NCBI RefSeq assembly: GCF_000355905.1
Contig: NZ_APLF01000004.1
Coordinates: 248,001 to 312,000, forward strand
Length of the DNA: 64,000 bases
DNA from: Psychroflexus gondwanensis ACAM 44
Lineage (GTDB): Bacteria; Bacteroidota; Bacteroidia; Flavobacteriales; Flavobacteriaceae
Reading direction: 5' to 3'
Part shown: piece by piece, positions 1-10,185 of the stretch
Layout of the letters: every line of letters begins with the position of its first letter
Numbering within the stretch: position 1 is the first letter of the stretch
Made by a program: the position numbers and the translations under genes
The notes under the pieces: generated by a model
The model's input: the letters and a program-made list of their open reading frames with translations, nothing else
The model's database searches: none
What the model was told of the DNA's origin: nothing

Positions 1-1198
<1,198 letters not shown>

Positions 1199-1290
1199 TT
1201 AAGGGTTGAAAAGCAGATACCTTGTTTAGACTTTAAAATTAAATTAAATTCTTCAGATTCCTAGTCAGAAAATCTGTTAATAAGCATACT

Positions 1291-2136
1291 TTAATAGGCT
1301 TTTAGCATTCTGTGATTTCCACGGAAATCTTTCCTGATCTCAACATACTCAAAACCAAAACTTTTGAATAATTGGCGAGTTTCTTCTGCTAAATATTGAT
1401 TGATTTCCACATAAACTAAAGGTCTTTTAGTCAGTTTGGAAGTCAGTTCTGCAATTTTTCTATAAAAAATTAAAGGATCGTTATCCTTTACAAATAAGGC
1501 CAGATGCGGTTCGTTTTTGAGAACATTGTCCTGCATTTGAGCTTGCTCATCGAATTTTACATAAGGAGGATTGGAAACCACAATATCAATCCCCTCTGCC
1601 AAATACTTCAAAATCAATACATCCCCTTGAATATACTCTATTCTGGTGTTATTATCTTCTGAATTTAATTCTGCTAGCTTTAAGGCTTCTACTGATATAT
1701 CTAAAGCCTTGAGTTTAGCTTGAGGCAGATGCTTAGCTAAAGCGATAGGAATGCAACCGCTCCCCGTTCCTAAATCTAATATAGACAACTGAGACTTTGA
1801 AGATTTCTGGTCTTCTAAAATCCATTCTACTAATTCTTCTGTTTCTGGCCTTGGAATCAATACACTTGAATTGACTCTAAAACGCAGCCCAAAAAATTCA
1901 GCGTAACCTAAGATATATTGGATGGGTTCTTGTGCTTCAAGTCGAGCTTGAGCCTTTTTAAAATCGTCTAGCTTTTTGGAATCTAGGTTCACTTCAGATT
2001 CTAAAAGCAAATCGTGAGTTTTTAAATCCAAAAGGTCTTCTGCCAACCACTTAAAGAAATTAGAAACCTCTCCCTCATTATAAATGGGCTGTAGAGCTAT
2101 AAAAAAGTCTTGCTTTAGATTCTTTAGGTTAGTCAT
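1291..2136 (-). CDS. prmC: Peptide chain release factor N5-glutamine methyltransferase PrmC
   Basis: This is a SAM-dependent enzyme that methylates the glutamine of the GGQ motif in release factors RF1/RF2. At 281 aa it has normal family length. It has an N-terminal helical release-factor-binding part (about 1-90), then a Rossmann methyltransferase domain with DLGTGSGCIPIALA (SAM loop) and the catalytic NPPY motif at about 189-192. An upstream PRPETEELVEW motif is typical of PrmC/HemK. Its start overlaps the stop of the upstream YigZ-family gene by 4 bp, so the two are probably translationally coupled. Confidence 0.95.
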   Translation of the reverse strand: MTNLKNLKQDFFIALQPIYNEGEVSNFFKWLAEDLLDLKTHDLLLESEVNLDSKKLDDFKKAQARLEAQEPIQYILGYAEFFGLRFRVNSSVLIPRPETEELVEWILEDQKSSKSQLSILDLGTGSGCIPIALAKHLPQAKLKALDISVEALKLAELNSEDNNTRIEYIQGDVLILKYLAEGIDIVVSNPPYVKFDEQAQMQDNVLKNEPHLALFVKDNDPLIFYRKIAELTSKLTKRPLVYVEINQYLAEETRQLFKSFGFEYVEIRKDFRGNHRMLKAY

Positions 2137-2756
2137 TCTTCTTCGGGTTTATGTTCACTAGAGACTTGAAATCCAAAAACAGTGTCAAATTTTTTAAAAA
2201 TCGATTCAAACTCTTTTTTCCTTACACTGATTTTAAATTTGCAGTTGAGTTTTAAGTCTTGAGATAGAATATCCAAGTCATATTCTTTGACCAGTCTCAT
2301 CACCAGATTCATTTTATCGTATTCACATACCACATCAAACTCCAAATTGATGGTTTTAGTGATAATGTTACTAGATTCCAATGCCATCTTTGCAGCAGTT
2401 TTATAGGCAGAAATCAGCCCACCTACGCCAAGCTTAGTGCCTCCAAAATACCTCACTACAACTACTAAAGTATTGGTCATTTCGAAATTTTGTAGCTGTC
2501 CCAGTATTGGCATTCCTGCAGAATTGGAAGGTTCACCATCATCGTTGACTCGGAAGTGTTCGTAGCTTTCTCCCATTTGCCAAGCATAACAAAAATGCCC
2601 TGCCTTGCTGTGCTTAGATTTCAAACTATCGATGGCCGCTTCTACCTCTGTTTCTGAAAGAATAGGAAAAGAATAAGCGAAAAACTTACTAGCCTTCTCC
2701 TTAAACAGGATTTCAGAACCAGGTCGGTTAATGGTTTTAAAAACGTCATCTTTCAA
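2133..2756 (-). CDS. YigZ/IMPACT family protein
   Basis: This 207-aa member of the UPF0029 (YigZ/IMPACT) family has the signature EPSNSAGMPIL and VVVRYFGGTKLGVGGL in the N-terminal IMPACT domain (about 20-130). A DUF1949-like C-terminal ferredoxin fold (about 140-200) follows. Relatives affect translation or stress signalling, but the bacterial biochemical role is unsettled. It lies just upstream of prmC with a 4-bp overlap, a pairing that fits a translation-related role. The family call is firm; the function is not. Confidence 0.9.
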   Translation of the reverse strand: MKDDVFKTINRPGSEILFKEKASKFFAYSFPILSETEVEAAIDSLKSKHSKAGHFCYAWQMGESYEHFRVNDDGEPSNSAGMPILGQLQNFEMTNTLVVVVRYFGGTKLGVGGLISAYKTAAKMALESSNIITKTINLEFDVVCEYDKMNLVMRLVKEYDLDILSQDLKLNCKFKISVRKKEFESIFKKFDTVFGFQVSSEHKPEEE

Positions 2757-2789
2757 AATAAAGTTGAATTATAGATTCAGGTCACTTTG

Positions 2790-3509
2790 TTAGCCTTGAA
2801 TGATAAAAATCGCTGGCCGCTTGTGCAGATCAATAGACATTTTCTTCCATTCTGCAGCGGTTTGTGTTTTGATAAATTCCGTAGAAAGCGTCAAATCAAC
2901 TGCCACACAGATCCTAGTGGAAGCCTGTAAAGTAGAGATAAGACTGATGAGCAATTTATTGTTCCTGTAAGGCGTTTCTATAAATAATTGAGCTTGAGTA
3001 TTCTCTATAGATGCCTTTTCGATTTTTTTTACAAAATGCTTTCTCTCTTGGTTATCGATAGGTAAATACCCGTGAAAAGTGAAGTTTTGACCATTAAGAC
3101 CGCTAGACATTAAGGCCAATAAAATAGAAGATGGACCTACCAAAGGAACCACTTTGATGTTTTTTTGGTGAGCCAAAGCTACCACTTGAGCTCCTGGATC
3201 TGCAACTCCAGGGCAACCAGCGTCGGAAAGCAGTCCCATATTGACGCCTTGTTCGCAGGGATCAAGGAAGTTTGGGATTTCAAGTTCTGAAGTGAATTTG
3301 TTTAATAACTGAAACTCAAGGCTAGGTTGTGATTTGGAAGGCACTACTTTTTTTATAAAATGTCTGGCAACTTTTTCATTTTCAACGATGTAATGGTCAA
3401 TTTCATTGATGACTTTACGAATGGACAGAGGGAGGACTTCCAAGGGCGGCAAGTCTCCAAGCCTATTAGGAATTAAATAAAGTTTACCTTTTGGAGGTGT
3501 TTTGTCCAT
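2790..3509 (-). CDS. RsmI-like SAM-dependent (tetrapyrrole-methylase fold) methyltransferase
   Basis: This 239-aa protein has the tetrapyrrole methylase fold. It shows the family's SDAGCPGVADPG motif (about 93-104) and a VPLVGPSS motif before the second subdomain. The best-known relatives are RsmI enzymes, which 2'-O-methylate C1402 of 16S rRNA. This copy starts with KGKLYLIPNRLGD rather than the usual GxLYxVaTPIGN, so it is a divergent branch seen in Bacteroidota and its target may differ. It ends 34 bp before the YigZ-family gene and follows the phosphatase gene by 30 bp on the same strand. Confidence 0.8.
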   Translation of the reverse strand: MDKTPPKGKLYLIPNRLGDLPPLEVLPLSIRKVINEIDHYIVENEKVARHFIKKVVPSKSQPSLEFQLLNKFTSELEIPNFLDPCEQGVNMGLLSDAGCPGVADPGAQVVALAHQKNIKVVPLVGPSSILLALMSSGLNGQNFTFHGYLPIDNQERKHFVKKIEKASIENTQAQLFIETPYRNNKLLISLISTLQASTRICVAVDLTLSTEFIKTQTAAEWKKMSIDLHKRPAIFIIQG

Positions 3510-3539
3510 ACATCTGTAATTAATTGATCAAAAATTAAA

Positions 3540-3992
3540 TTATGCTAATTCTGAAGCAATAACAGAACAGGATTCTTCTAACATGTGATACACCTGTTCA
3601 AAACCATTAATGGAATCATGATAAGGATCTGGTACACTTTGGTTTTCGCCTGGATATATAGTATTCAGAATTAAATTGACTTTGTCTTCTTCCTCTTTGT
3701 TGTCTGCCATGTTAATAACATCTTCATAATTGGATGAGTCCATGACATAAATATAATCAAAGCTTTGAAAATCTTTCTTTGTAAAGGGTCTACTTTTTTG
3801 GTTGGTAATGTCCAAGCCGTATTTGGAGGCCACTTCTATAGAGCGCTGGTCTGGAAGAGAACCTTGATGGTAGGTAGAAGTCCCTGCAGAATCTATTTCG
3901 AAAATGGAAGTGTCTAGCTTAGATCTAAGGAGGCCTTCTGCCAAAGGAGATCGGCAAATGTTACCCAAGCATACCATCAGGACACGAATCAT
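3540..3992 (-). CDS. Low-molecular-weight protein-tyrosine phosphatase
   Basis: This is a cytoplasmic phosphatase of the arsenate-reductase-like LMW-PTP family, 150 aa. The P-loop CLGNICRSP (C-x5-R-S) is at residues 8-16. The general-acid loop DPY is present at about 121-123 (VPDPYHDS). Bacterial members dephosphorylate tyrosine kinases and exopolysaccharide regulators, but no such partner is adjacent here. The start overlaps the dnaA stop by 4 bp, so it is probably co-translated with DnaA, an arrangement common in flavobacteria. Confidence 0.92.
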   Translation of the reverse strand: MIRVLMVCLGNICRSPLAEGLLRSKLDTSIFEIDSAGTSTYHQGSLPDQRSIEVASKYGLDITNQKSRPFTKKDFQSFDYIYVMDSSNYEDVINMADNKEEEDKVNLILNTIYPGENQSVPDPYHDSINGFEQVYHMLEESCSVIASELA

Positions 3993-5419
3993 AACTGCTT
4001 AAATTTGATTTCAAGATCCTGGATGAATTTCCTGTATTGCTTATCGGATTCTTGGAGATTGGTCACGATTTTACAGGAATGCAAGACCGTAGAGTGATCT
4101 CTTTGTCCGATGTGTCTTCCAATACTAGTCAGCGACGTTTTGGTTATTTCTTTAGCAAAATACATGGCGATTTGCCTAGCCTGAACAACGTTTCGTTTTC
4201 TACTCTTGGATTGTAGCTCGTCTATCTCGATATGGAAATAATCACTAACTACATTTTGAATATCATCTAGAGAAATCGGTTTCTTGTTGTTTTTGACGTA
4301 ATTCTTTACGATTTGCTCTGCAAGATCGATAGTGATTTCTGTTTTGCTAAACGAGGAGTGTGCGATTAGAGATATGATAGCTCCTTCTAACTCCCGAATA
4401 TTGGTGGTGATTCTTGAAGCTACATAATTTAGAATTTCATCGGCCATCTCTACACCATCATTATAAAGCTTACTCTTTATAATTTTGATACGCGTTTCAT
4501 AATCTGGTTGCTCGAGTTCTGCAGAAAGTCCCCACTTGAATCTGGAGAGCAGTCTCTGCTGTATATCTTGCATATCTACAGGAGCCTTGTCGCTGGTTAA
4601 AATCACTTGCTTACCGTTCTGATGCAAGTGATTGAAAATGTGAAAAAACACATCTTGCGTTCCCTTTTTACCGGAGATCAATTGGATATCATCTACAATG
4701 AGTACATCTATGACTTGATAAAAATGGATAAAATCGTTTCTGTTATTTTTGGAAACTGCATCGATATGCTGCTGCGTAAATTTATCGGCAGAAATATAAA
4801 GAACAGTTTTATCTGGAAATTTATCTTTGACTTGCAAACCTATGGCATGAGCTAAATGGGTTTTTCCCAAACCAACTCCCCCAAAAATAAGCAAAGGATT
4901 AAAAGAAGTTCCACCAGGTTTATTGGCCACCGCAAGACTTGCAGATCTCGCTAACCTATTGGAGGTTCCCTCCAGAAAATTATCGAAACTATAATTTGAG
5001 TTTAACTGAGAATCAATTTTTAAGTTACGAATGCCTGGAATGACGAACGGATTTCTTAATTCTGGATTCTTTTGGCGAGAAGGAAAATCTACAGATTGAG
5101 AGTGAACATTGGAACGTTGGGTGCTTGGTATTTTTTCTGTGAAGGGTTGTCTGTTGCCTTCAGCATTTTCCATACGAATCACGTATACCAACTTTGCTCC
5201 TTTTCCTATTTCTTTGGTCAAAGCAACTTTTAAAAGATCCACATAATGCTCTTCTAACCACTCGTAAAAAAATTTTGAAGGAACTTGAATACTTAAGGCA
5301 TTGTCATTAAGCTTTACAGCATTAATAGGTTGAAACCAGGTTTTGTAGGCCTGATCTGAGATATTGTCCTTTACAAAAGTTAGACAGTTATCCCAAACCG
5401 AAATTGCTGATTTTGACAT
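3989..5419 (-). CDS. dnaA: Chromosomal replication initiator DnaA
   Basis: This is the ATPase that opens the replication origin (476 aa). It has an N-terminal DnaA_N domain (about 5-65), a variable linker and an AAA+ domain with Walker A GGVGLGKTH (about 180-188). Walker B is LIVDDIQ. The C-terminal DNA-binding helix-turn-helix carries the signature IGRHIGQRDHSTVLHS. The ATG start gives the usual MSKSAISVWDNCL beginning. I saw no cluster of DnaA boxes in the 163-bp upstream spacer or elsewhere, so the origin is not demonstrated here. Confidence 0.98.
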   Translation of the reverse strand: MSKSAISVWDNCLTFVKDNISDQAYKTWFQPINAVKLNDNALSIQVPSKFFYEWLEEHYVDLLKVALTKEIGKGAKLVYVIRMENAEGNRQPFTEKIPSTQRSNVHSQSVDFPSRQKNPELRNPFVIPGIRNLKIDSQLNSNYSFDNFLEGTSNRLARSASLAVANKPGGTSFNPLLIFGGVGLGKTHLAHAIGLQVKDKFPDKTVLYISADKFTQQHIDAVSKNNRNDFIHFYQVIDVLIVDDIQLISGKKGTQDVFFHIFNHLHQNGKQVILTSDKAPVDMQDIQQRLLSRFKWGLSAELEQPDYETRIKIIKSKLYNDGVEMADEILNYVASRITTNIRELEGAIISLIAHSSFSKTEITIDLAEQIVKNYVKNNKKPISLDDIQNVVSDYFHIEIDELQSKSRKRNVVQARQIAMYFAKEITKTSLTSIGRHIGQRDHSTVLHSCKIVTNLQESDKQYRKFIQDLEIKFKQL

Positions 5420-5582
5420 AGTTAGACTTAAAGTATCTTAATTAGTATTCTATTCTTTGCAAGATGGATTTTCTTCTTGCGAAGGACAAATATGTGAACA
5501 AACTTTTTAATAAAAAAATCGAATTTGGGTGGAAGTTTTCTTTTTTTTTACATATACTTATAGAGATGTTAAAACTTAAATT

Positions 5583-6023
5583 TTGAGCAAAAATAGTAAA
5601 CTAATTAAGCCCATTTCTACCTCCTCTTCTATTGAAGTTAGGTATGCGGAAACCGATCAAATGGGAGTTGTGCATCATGCCAACTACCCCATTTATTTTG
5701 AACAAGCTAGAGTAGATTGGTTAAGAACAATGGGGATGCATTACCAAGAAATGGAAGATAAAGGAATTATGTTGCCCTTATCTAAATTGACTATTGATTA
5801 TAAAAAACCGGCAAGATTTGGAAATATTTTAAGCGTGAAGACGATCTTAAATACACTACCCAGTGCATCGATTATTTTTGATTATGAAATCAGAAATCAA
5901 AACAATGAAATCCTTACTCTTGGTCAAACAATACTCGTTTTTGTTGATCATAAAACAAGACGACCCATGCGTTGCCCACAAAGTATTATGGATCTTATTT
6001 TAAAAGCTATTCCGAAGGATTAA
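5583..6023 (+). CDS. Acyl-CoA thioesterase, YbgC/FadM-like hotdog fold
   Basis: This 146-aa single hotdog-domain thioesterase carries the YbgC-family active-site segment YAETDQMGVVHHANYPIYFE (Asp general base, conserved His and Tyr). It hydrolyses acyl-CoA thioesters in the cytoplasm; substrate length is unknown. The start is TTG at 5583. The only nearby upstream ATG (5566) is out of frame and stops at once. It is divergent from dnaA, and its last 4 bp overlap the end of the convergent mgsA gene. Confidence 0.88.
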   Translation: MSKNSKLIKPISTSSSIEVRYAETDQMGVVHHANYPIYFEQARVDWLRTMGMHYQEMEDKGIMLPLSKLTIDYKKPARFGNILSVKTILNTLPSASIIFDYEIRNQNNEILTLGQTILVFVDHKTRRPMRCPQSIMDLILKAIPKD

Positions 6024-6388
6024 TCCTTAAAATAAGCATCGACAAGAAGTTGTGCTGTTGCTGGATTGGTGGCAATAGGAATGTTATGGACATCGCAAAT
6101 TCTCATTAACATCTGGACATCTGGCTCGTGAGGATGCTTACCTAAGGGATCTCTAAAAAAAAGGATCATCGATAGTTTTTTTTCCGCCGCTAAAGCTGCT
6201 ATTTGGGCATCGCCACCGATGGGTCCCGAAAGTTTTTTCTCTACACTAAGGCCCGTGTTTTCAACGTGAGTACCGGTGGTTCCTGTAGCTATAAGCTTAG
6301 CTTTTTTAAGTTTTTCAATATTTTTATTGATAAAATTGACCATTTCTGGCTTCTTTCCATCGTGGGCAATTATGGCTATTTTCTTCAT
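6020..6388 (-). CDS. mgsA: Methylglyoxal synthase
   Basis: This enzyme converts dihydroxyacetone phosphate to methylglyoxal and phosphate, a bypass that relieves sugar-phosphate stress. The family motifs are present in order: ATGTTG phosphate loop, SGPIGGDAQ with the catalytic Asp, FFRDPL, HPHEPDVQ with the catalytic His and Asp, and ATNPATA. At 122 aa it is shorter than E. coli MgsA (152 aa), lacking N- and C-terminal extensions but no catalytic element. It is preceded by the GNAT gene 17 bp upstream, probably one transcript. Confidence 0.92.
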   Translation of the reverse strand: MKKIAIIAHDGKKPEMVNFINKNIEKLKKAKLIATGTTGTHVENTGLSVEKKLSGPIGGDAQIAALAAEKKLSMILFFRDPLGKHPHEPDVQMLMRICDVHNIPIATNPATAQLLVDAYFKD

Positions 6389-6404
6389 AAATTGGGTGTA
6401 TTCT

Positions 6405-6893
6405 TTAAACTAATTTTTTCTTCATAAATACCGTACAAGAATAATGTCCTGTATCTCCTAATCGTTCTTCTATATAATCGAAACCCGATTTTTTATATAA
6501 TTTTTGAGCAGGTTCCATCGTTGGTAAAGTTTCTATATAGCACTCATTATACTGATGCTCTTTCGCAAAGTTTAAGCACACCTGCATCATTTGTTGCCCC
6601 AGGCCTCTTCCTCTTACCTGAGGATGAAAATACATTTTCTGGAGTTCGCAGATTGTACTTTCTCCATTTTCTAAAGGAGCTATACCTGCACTGCCAAGGA
6701 TTTCATCTCCTTCCAGAAGTACAAAATACTCTGCTCTATCGTTCTGGTAAGTTTCGAAAAGCTGGTCCAAGGCTTTGTCTTCATAAGCTGTACCGACTTT
6801 GGGCGCACCTTGTTCTATCAAGACATAGCGTATCATTTCTGCTACTTTCGCATTGTCTTTTTGTTCTATAGGTCTAATTGATATATCAGTCAT
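6405..6893 (-). CDS. GNAT family N-acetyltransferase
   Basis: This is a GCN5-related acetyltransferase. The chosen start (ATG at 6893) gives MTDISIRPIEQ, the usual beginning of the fold; an in-frame ATG at 6944 would add 17 unconserved residues. The acetyl-CoA-binding motif A appears as MYFHPQVRGRGLGQQMM, followed by YIETLPTMEPAQKLYKKSGF. Substrate is unknown. It is co-oriented with mgsA 17 bp downstream. Confidence 0.85.
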   Translation of the reverse strand: MTDISIRPIEQKDNAKVAEMIRYVLIEQGAPKVGTAYEDKALDQLFETYQNDRAEYFVLLEGDEILGSAGIAPLENGESTICELQKMYFHPQVRGRGLGQQMMQVCLNFAKEHQYNECYIETLPTMEPAQKLYKKSGFDYIEERLGDTGHYSCTVFMKKKLV

Positions 6894-7086
6894 GTTTTGC
6901 TTCAGTTGAACGTGATTATTTTTAAAAAGTAATTGATCTTCCAATCTGGTTTAAAAACCACAGGCTAAATTAAGAGATTTCAAAAGTTTAAAGTGTCTCT
7001 ATCTTGAAAAATTAAAGCCTAAGCCTTATAAATTCAAAAGAAAAAACAGCGAAAACTATCTTTATAAAAAGGATGATTATTTTAAG

Positions 7087-7115
7087 TTGAATCCATGAGT
7101 CTTTTTCTATTTTTA
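7087..7115 (+). promoter_or_regulatory. Candidate promoter of ribD
   Basis: TTG at 7087-7089 and TATTTTTA at 7108-7115 are separated by 18 bp. This fits the Bacteroidota TTG-N17-23-TANNTTTG pattern except for the last base. It lies immediately before the GTG start at 7120, which would make the message nearly leaderless. Prediction only. Confidence 0.3.
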
Positions 7116-7119
7116 CACC

Positions 7120-8163
7120 GTGCAAACAAATGAATTTTACATCAAAAGATGCCTTGAACTGGCCGCAAATGGCCTAGGCACCACATACCCCAATCCTTTG
7201 GTAGGTTGTGTAATTGTTTGTAATGAGCGCGTTATAGGCGAAGGATGGCACATTAAAGCAGGAGATGCTCATGCTGAAGTAAGGGCCATTAATTCTGTAA
7301 AAGACCAGTCTTTACTTAAAAAATCTGTCCTTTACGTGACTTTGGAGCCTTGCAGTCACTATGGAAAAACGCCTCCCTGTAGTGATCTCATTATCGAAAA
7401 GAAAATTCCTAAAATTGTTATAGGAACTCTGGATCCATTTGCTAAAGTGGCAGGAATGGGAATCAAAAAATTATTGGCGGCCAAAAGAAGCGTAACCGTT
7501 GGTGTATGCGAAGAGGAGTGCGAAGAGCTAAATAAGCGATTTTTTACATTTCATAGAAAGCAAAGACCCTTTGTTATTTTAAAATGGGCTGAAACCACTC
7601 ATGGTTTTATTGCTCCAACTGAACAACAGAAAGGTGATATTTTTTGGATTACCAATGCGTATTCTCAACAGCTAGTGCACAAATGGAGAAGCGAAGAGCA
7701 AGCCATTTTGGTGGGGACTCAAACTGCACTTAAGGATAATCCTAAATTGAATGTAAGACATTATGAGGGTAAAAATCCAACGCGTGTCGTGATTGATAAA
7801 GCTTTAAAATTGCCAAGCTCCTTAGCTATAAGGGATACCACCCAACCTACTATCGTATTTCATGACTATAAACTAACTAAAGCAAATCAAGACAATTTGA
7901 GTTTTGAGGCCCTCGACTTTGAAAGGAATCTACCTGAACAAATTTTGTCCAATTTATATAAAAAGGGATTACAATCGGTAATTGTAGAAGGGGGCGCCAA
8001 GACTATACAGAGTTTTATTGATCGTGACCTATGGGATGAAGCTAGAGTATTTATTGGGAAAAATGAAATAAAAGATGGCCTTAAAGGACCCGTGCTAGAC
8101 CTAAAACCCACAAGAACTGAATGGCTAGAAGGCGATCAACTCAATTATTTTCAAAATGATTAA
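7120..8163 (+). CDS. ribD: Bifunctional riboflavin biosynthesis deaminase/reductase RibD
   Basis: RibD carries out the second and third steps of the GTP branch of riboflavin synthesis: deamination, then NADPH-dependent reduction of the ribosylamino-pyrimidine. At 347 aa it has full length. The deaminase domain (about 1-145) has the zinc site HAEVRAI and PCSHYGKTPPC; the reductase domain (about 146-347) has the VGTQTALKDNPKLNVR and VEGGAKT motifs. The start is GTG at 7120; the nearby ATG at 7095 is out of frame. The 3' end overlaps the following HAD gene by 8 bp. No other rib genes are adjacent. Confidence 0.96.
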   Translation: MQTNEFYIKRCLELAANGLGTTYPNPLVGCVIVCNERVIGEGWHIKAGDAHAEVRAINSVKDQSLLKKSVLYVTLEPCSHYGKTPPCSDLIIEKKIPKIVIGTLDPFAKVAGMGIKKLLAAKRSVTVGVCEEECEELNKRFFTFHRKQRPFVILKWAETTHGFIAPTEQQKGDIFWITNAYSQQLVHKWRSEEQAILVGTQTALKDNPKLNVRHYEGKNPTRVVIDKALKLPSSLAIRDTTQPTIVFHDYKLTKANQDNLSFEALDFERNLPEQILSNLYKKGLQSVIVEGGAKTIQSFIDRDLWDEARVFIGKNEIKDGLKGPVLDLKPTRTEWLEGDQLNYFQND

Positions 8164-8764
8164 GACTATTATTTTTGACTTTGGGGATGTGTTTCTTACT
8201 CTAGACAAGTCGGCTACACAAAAGCACATGGAGTCTTATGAAGTGGCTGAACTAAGCGAGGAATTAATTATGGTTAATGCTAGTTATGAAAAAGGACTGA
8301 TCTCAAGTTCAGAGTTTATTCAGCAGTATATCACTTGTTTTCCTGGATTAACAAAAGAAGCTTTTATTGAGGCTTGGAATTCTATTTTAATTGAGTTCCC
8401 TGCAGAACGTTTGGAATTTTTAAAACAACTAAAAGCCTCAGGAAAATATACTCTTATTTTATTGAGTAATACCAATGCACTGCATATCGATTGGGTAAAA
8501 GCAAACATTCCAATTTATGAAGAGTTCAAGTTCTGTTTTGATCAATTTTACCTGTCTCATGAAATCCATCATCGAAAACCAAACAGAGATATTTTTGAAT
8601 ATGTTCTTAGTGAAAACGAGCTTTTACCCGAAGAGACCTTGTTTGTAGATGATACTCAAGATCATATTTTATCTGCTGAGATATTAGGGATTCATACTTG
8701 GCATTTACAAGCTGGAAAGGAAGAGGTCGTCGATTTATTCTCTATTAAATCTAACTTATTTTGA
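8156..8764 (+). CDS. HAD-family hydrolase (subfamily IA-like)
   Basis: This 202-aa haloacid-dehalogenase-type phosphatase has motif I DFGDVF with the nucleophile Asp at residue 9. A helical cap (about 15-85) follows, then motif II LLSNTNA, a Lys in HRKPN and motif III LFVDDTQDH. The second Asp of classical DxD is Gly (DFG), as in the YihX-like branch. The substrate is probably a small phosphorylated metabolite; adjacency to ribD (8-bp overlap) makes a flavin-pathway phosphatase possible but unproven. Confidence 0.85.
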   Translation: MIKTIIFDFGDVFLTLDKSATQKHMESYEVAELSEELIMVNASYEKGLISSSEFIQQYITCFPGLTKEAFIEAWNSILIEFPAERLEFLKQLKASGKYTLILLSNTNALHIDWVKANIPIYEEFKFCFDQFYLSHEIHHRKPNRDIFEYVLSENELLPEETLFVDDTQDHILSAEILGIHTWHLQAGKEEVVDLFSIKSNLF

Positions 8765-9636
8765 TTGTTCTTCTCCTTAGCATTTTATCCTCTAGCGCTA
8801 TTTATATCGCTTTTAAGCTCTTTGGAAAATATAAAATCACAACTCTCAACGCGCTTATAGTCAATTACTTTACTGCTTTTATTTTAGGACTTAGTCTACA
8901 AGATCAGTTATCTATAAGCGAACTTCTAGAAACGCCCCAAAAGGATTGGTTTTATGGCTCAATGGCTTTGGGAGTTATGTTTATACTGGTCTTTTCTCTC
9001 ATGGTCATTACCACGCAAAAAGGGGGAATGTCTGTCGTTTCTGTAGCTAGTAAAATGAGCGTTGCTATTCCTGTACTTTTTGTAATTGTGTATTATGATG
9101 AACCTTTAGGCCCACTCAAAATTATAGGCATTTTGATGGCATTGGTGTCCGTCTATCTAGTATCGGTGAGACGACGTGATGGGTTAAGCATTGATATGAA
9201 GTTCTTTATTTTTCCGCTTTTGGTCTTTCTAGGAAGTGGCCTTATAGAAAGCAGTATTAAGTTTTTGGAAAACACTTATGTGCCAGATTCAGAAATCTCC
9301 TTATTTTCTGCCAACACTTTTTTATTTGCGTGTCTTACTGGAAGTATGGTGTTTGGATTTAGGACACTTTCGGGCAAAGCAAAATTTAGCTGGAAAGATA
9401 TTTTAGGAGGGGTTTTATTGGGAATTCCCAACTATTTTTCGATCTATTTTTTCATCTTGGCCTTAAGAATCGATGGACTGGATAGCTCTAGTATTTTCAT
9501 TATCAATAATGTTTCGATTGTTTTACTATCGACACTTTTAGGAATCATCTGTTTTAAAGAAAAGATAAGTCCCAAGAATTGGATAGGGATTGGCATCGCC
9601 ATTTTAAGCATCCTTTTAATTACCTACGTGAACTAA
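8761..9636 (+). CDS. EamA/DMT family transporter
   Basis: This 291-aa protein is almost entirely hydrophobic, with about ten transmembrane helices in two EamA-like repeats, the architecture of drug/metabolite transporters. The start is TTG at 8761, overlapping the stop of the HAD gene (TTGA), so the three-gene run ribD-HAD-EamA looks like one operon. A flavin or metabolite export role is possible from context only. The last 21 bp overlap the end of the convergent PAP2 gene. Confidence 0.85.
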   Translation: MIVLLLSILSSSAIYIAFKLFGKYKITTLNALIVNYFTAFILGLSLQDQLSISELLETPQKDWFYGSMALGVMFILVFSLMVITTQKGGMSVVSVASKMSVAIPVLFVIVYYDEPLGPLKIIGILMALVSVYLVSVRRRDGLSIDMKFFIFPLLVFLGSGLIESSIKFLENTYVPDSEISLFSANTFLFACLTGSMVFGFRTLSGKAKFSWKDILGGVLLGIPNYFSIYFFILALRIDGLDSSSIFIINNVSIVLLSTLLGIICFKEKISPKNWIGIGIAILSILLITYVN

Positions 9637-10185
9637 TTTTTTTAAGGCAAAATTGTAAAGTTCATAAAACAGAATTGCAAGGATAGTTCCCACTACACCA
9701 CCAACTATAACATCGCTCGGGAAATGGACTCCTACAAAAATTCTACTTAATGAAAACAAAATAGGCCAGATAAAAATAAGACCTAGGTATCTATATTTAG
9801 ATTTGAGACTTAAAAATATAAAGACGGTTGCTGCAAAGGATGTGGAAGCATGACCCGAGAAAAAACTGAAGTGGGAAGGCTCGTACAAAACTTTAATAAC
9901 TTCTGAAAGCGCTTCTTCAGTATTTGGCCTGCTTCTCATTACCAAAGATTTGGTGAAATCTGTAATTAAATGAGTTAAACCTACACAGGCTAATACAAAC
10001 AATAAACCTAACCCACCTTTCTTAGCTGGTGACTTATAAAAAAAGAGAGCTATAAGAAGTATGAAAAAGGGTATCCAGTGTTTTGTGTAAGTCACAAAAC
10101 TCCAAAATGGATCTAATACATCAGGACTTAGGTTATTTAGAAATACCATTAATTCCCAATCCCATTTTATAGGATTGATTTCCAT
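9616..10185 (-). CDS. PAP2-superfamily membrane phosphatase
   Basis: This 189-aa integral-membrane phosphatase carries the three PAP2 motifs: KSLVMRSRPN (motif 1), SGHAS (motif 2) and SRIFVGVHFPSDV (motif 3, nucleophile His). Substrates of relatives include phosphatidate, phosphatidylglycerol-phosphate and undecaprenyl pyrophosphate. It is co-directional with tatA (1-bp overlap of stop and start). Confidence 0.92.
   Translation of the reverse strand: MEINPIKWDWELMVFLNNLSPDVLDPFWSFVTYTKHWIPFFILLIALFFYKSPAKKGGLGLLFVLACVGLTHLITDFTKSLVMRSRPNTEEALSEVIKVLYEPSHFSFFSGHASTSFAATVFIFLSLKSKYRYLGLIFIWPILFSLSRIFVGVHFPSDVIVGGVVGTILAILFYELYNFALKKLVHVGN

Noticed and set aside
5370-5582. Possible replication origin beside dnaA
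   Set aside because: Only single poor matches to the DnaA box (TTATCCCAA, TGTGAACAA) and no cluster or AT-rich unwinding pattern.
6521-6871. 116-codon open frame on the plus strand opposite the GNAT gene
   Set aside because: Antisense shadow of a conserved gene; its translation has no recognisable domain.
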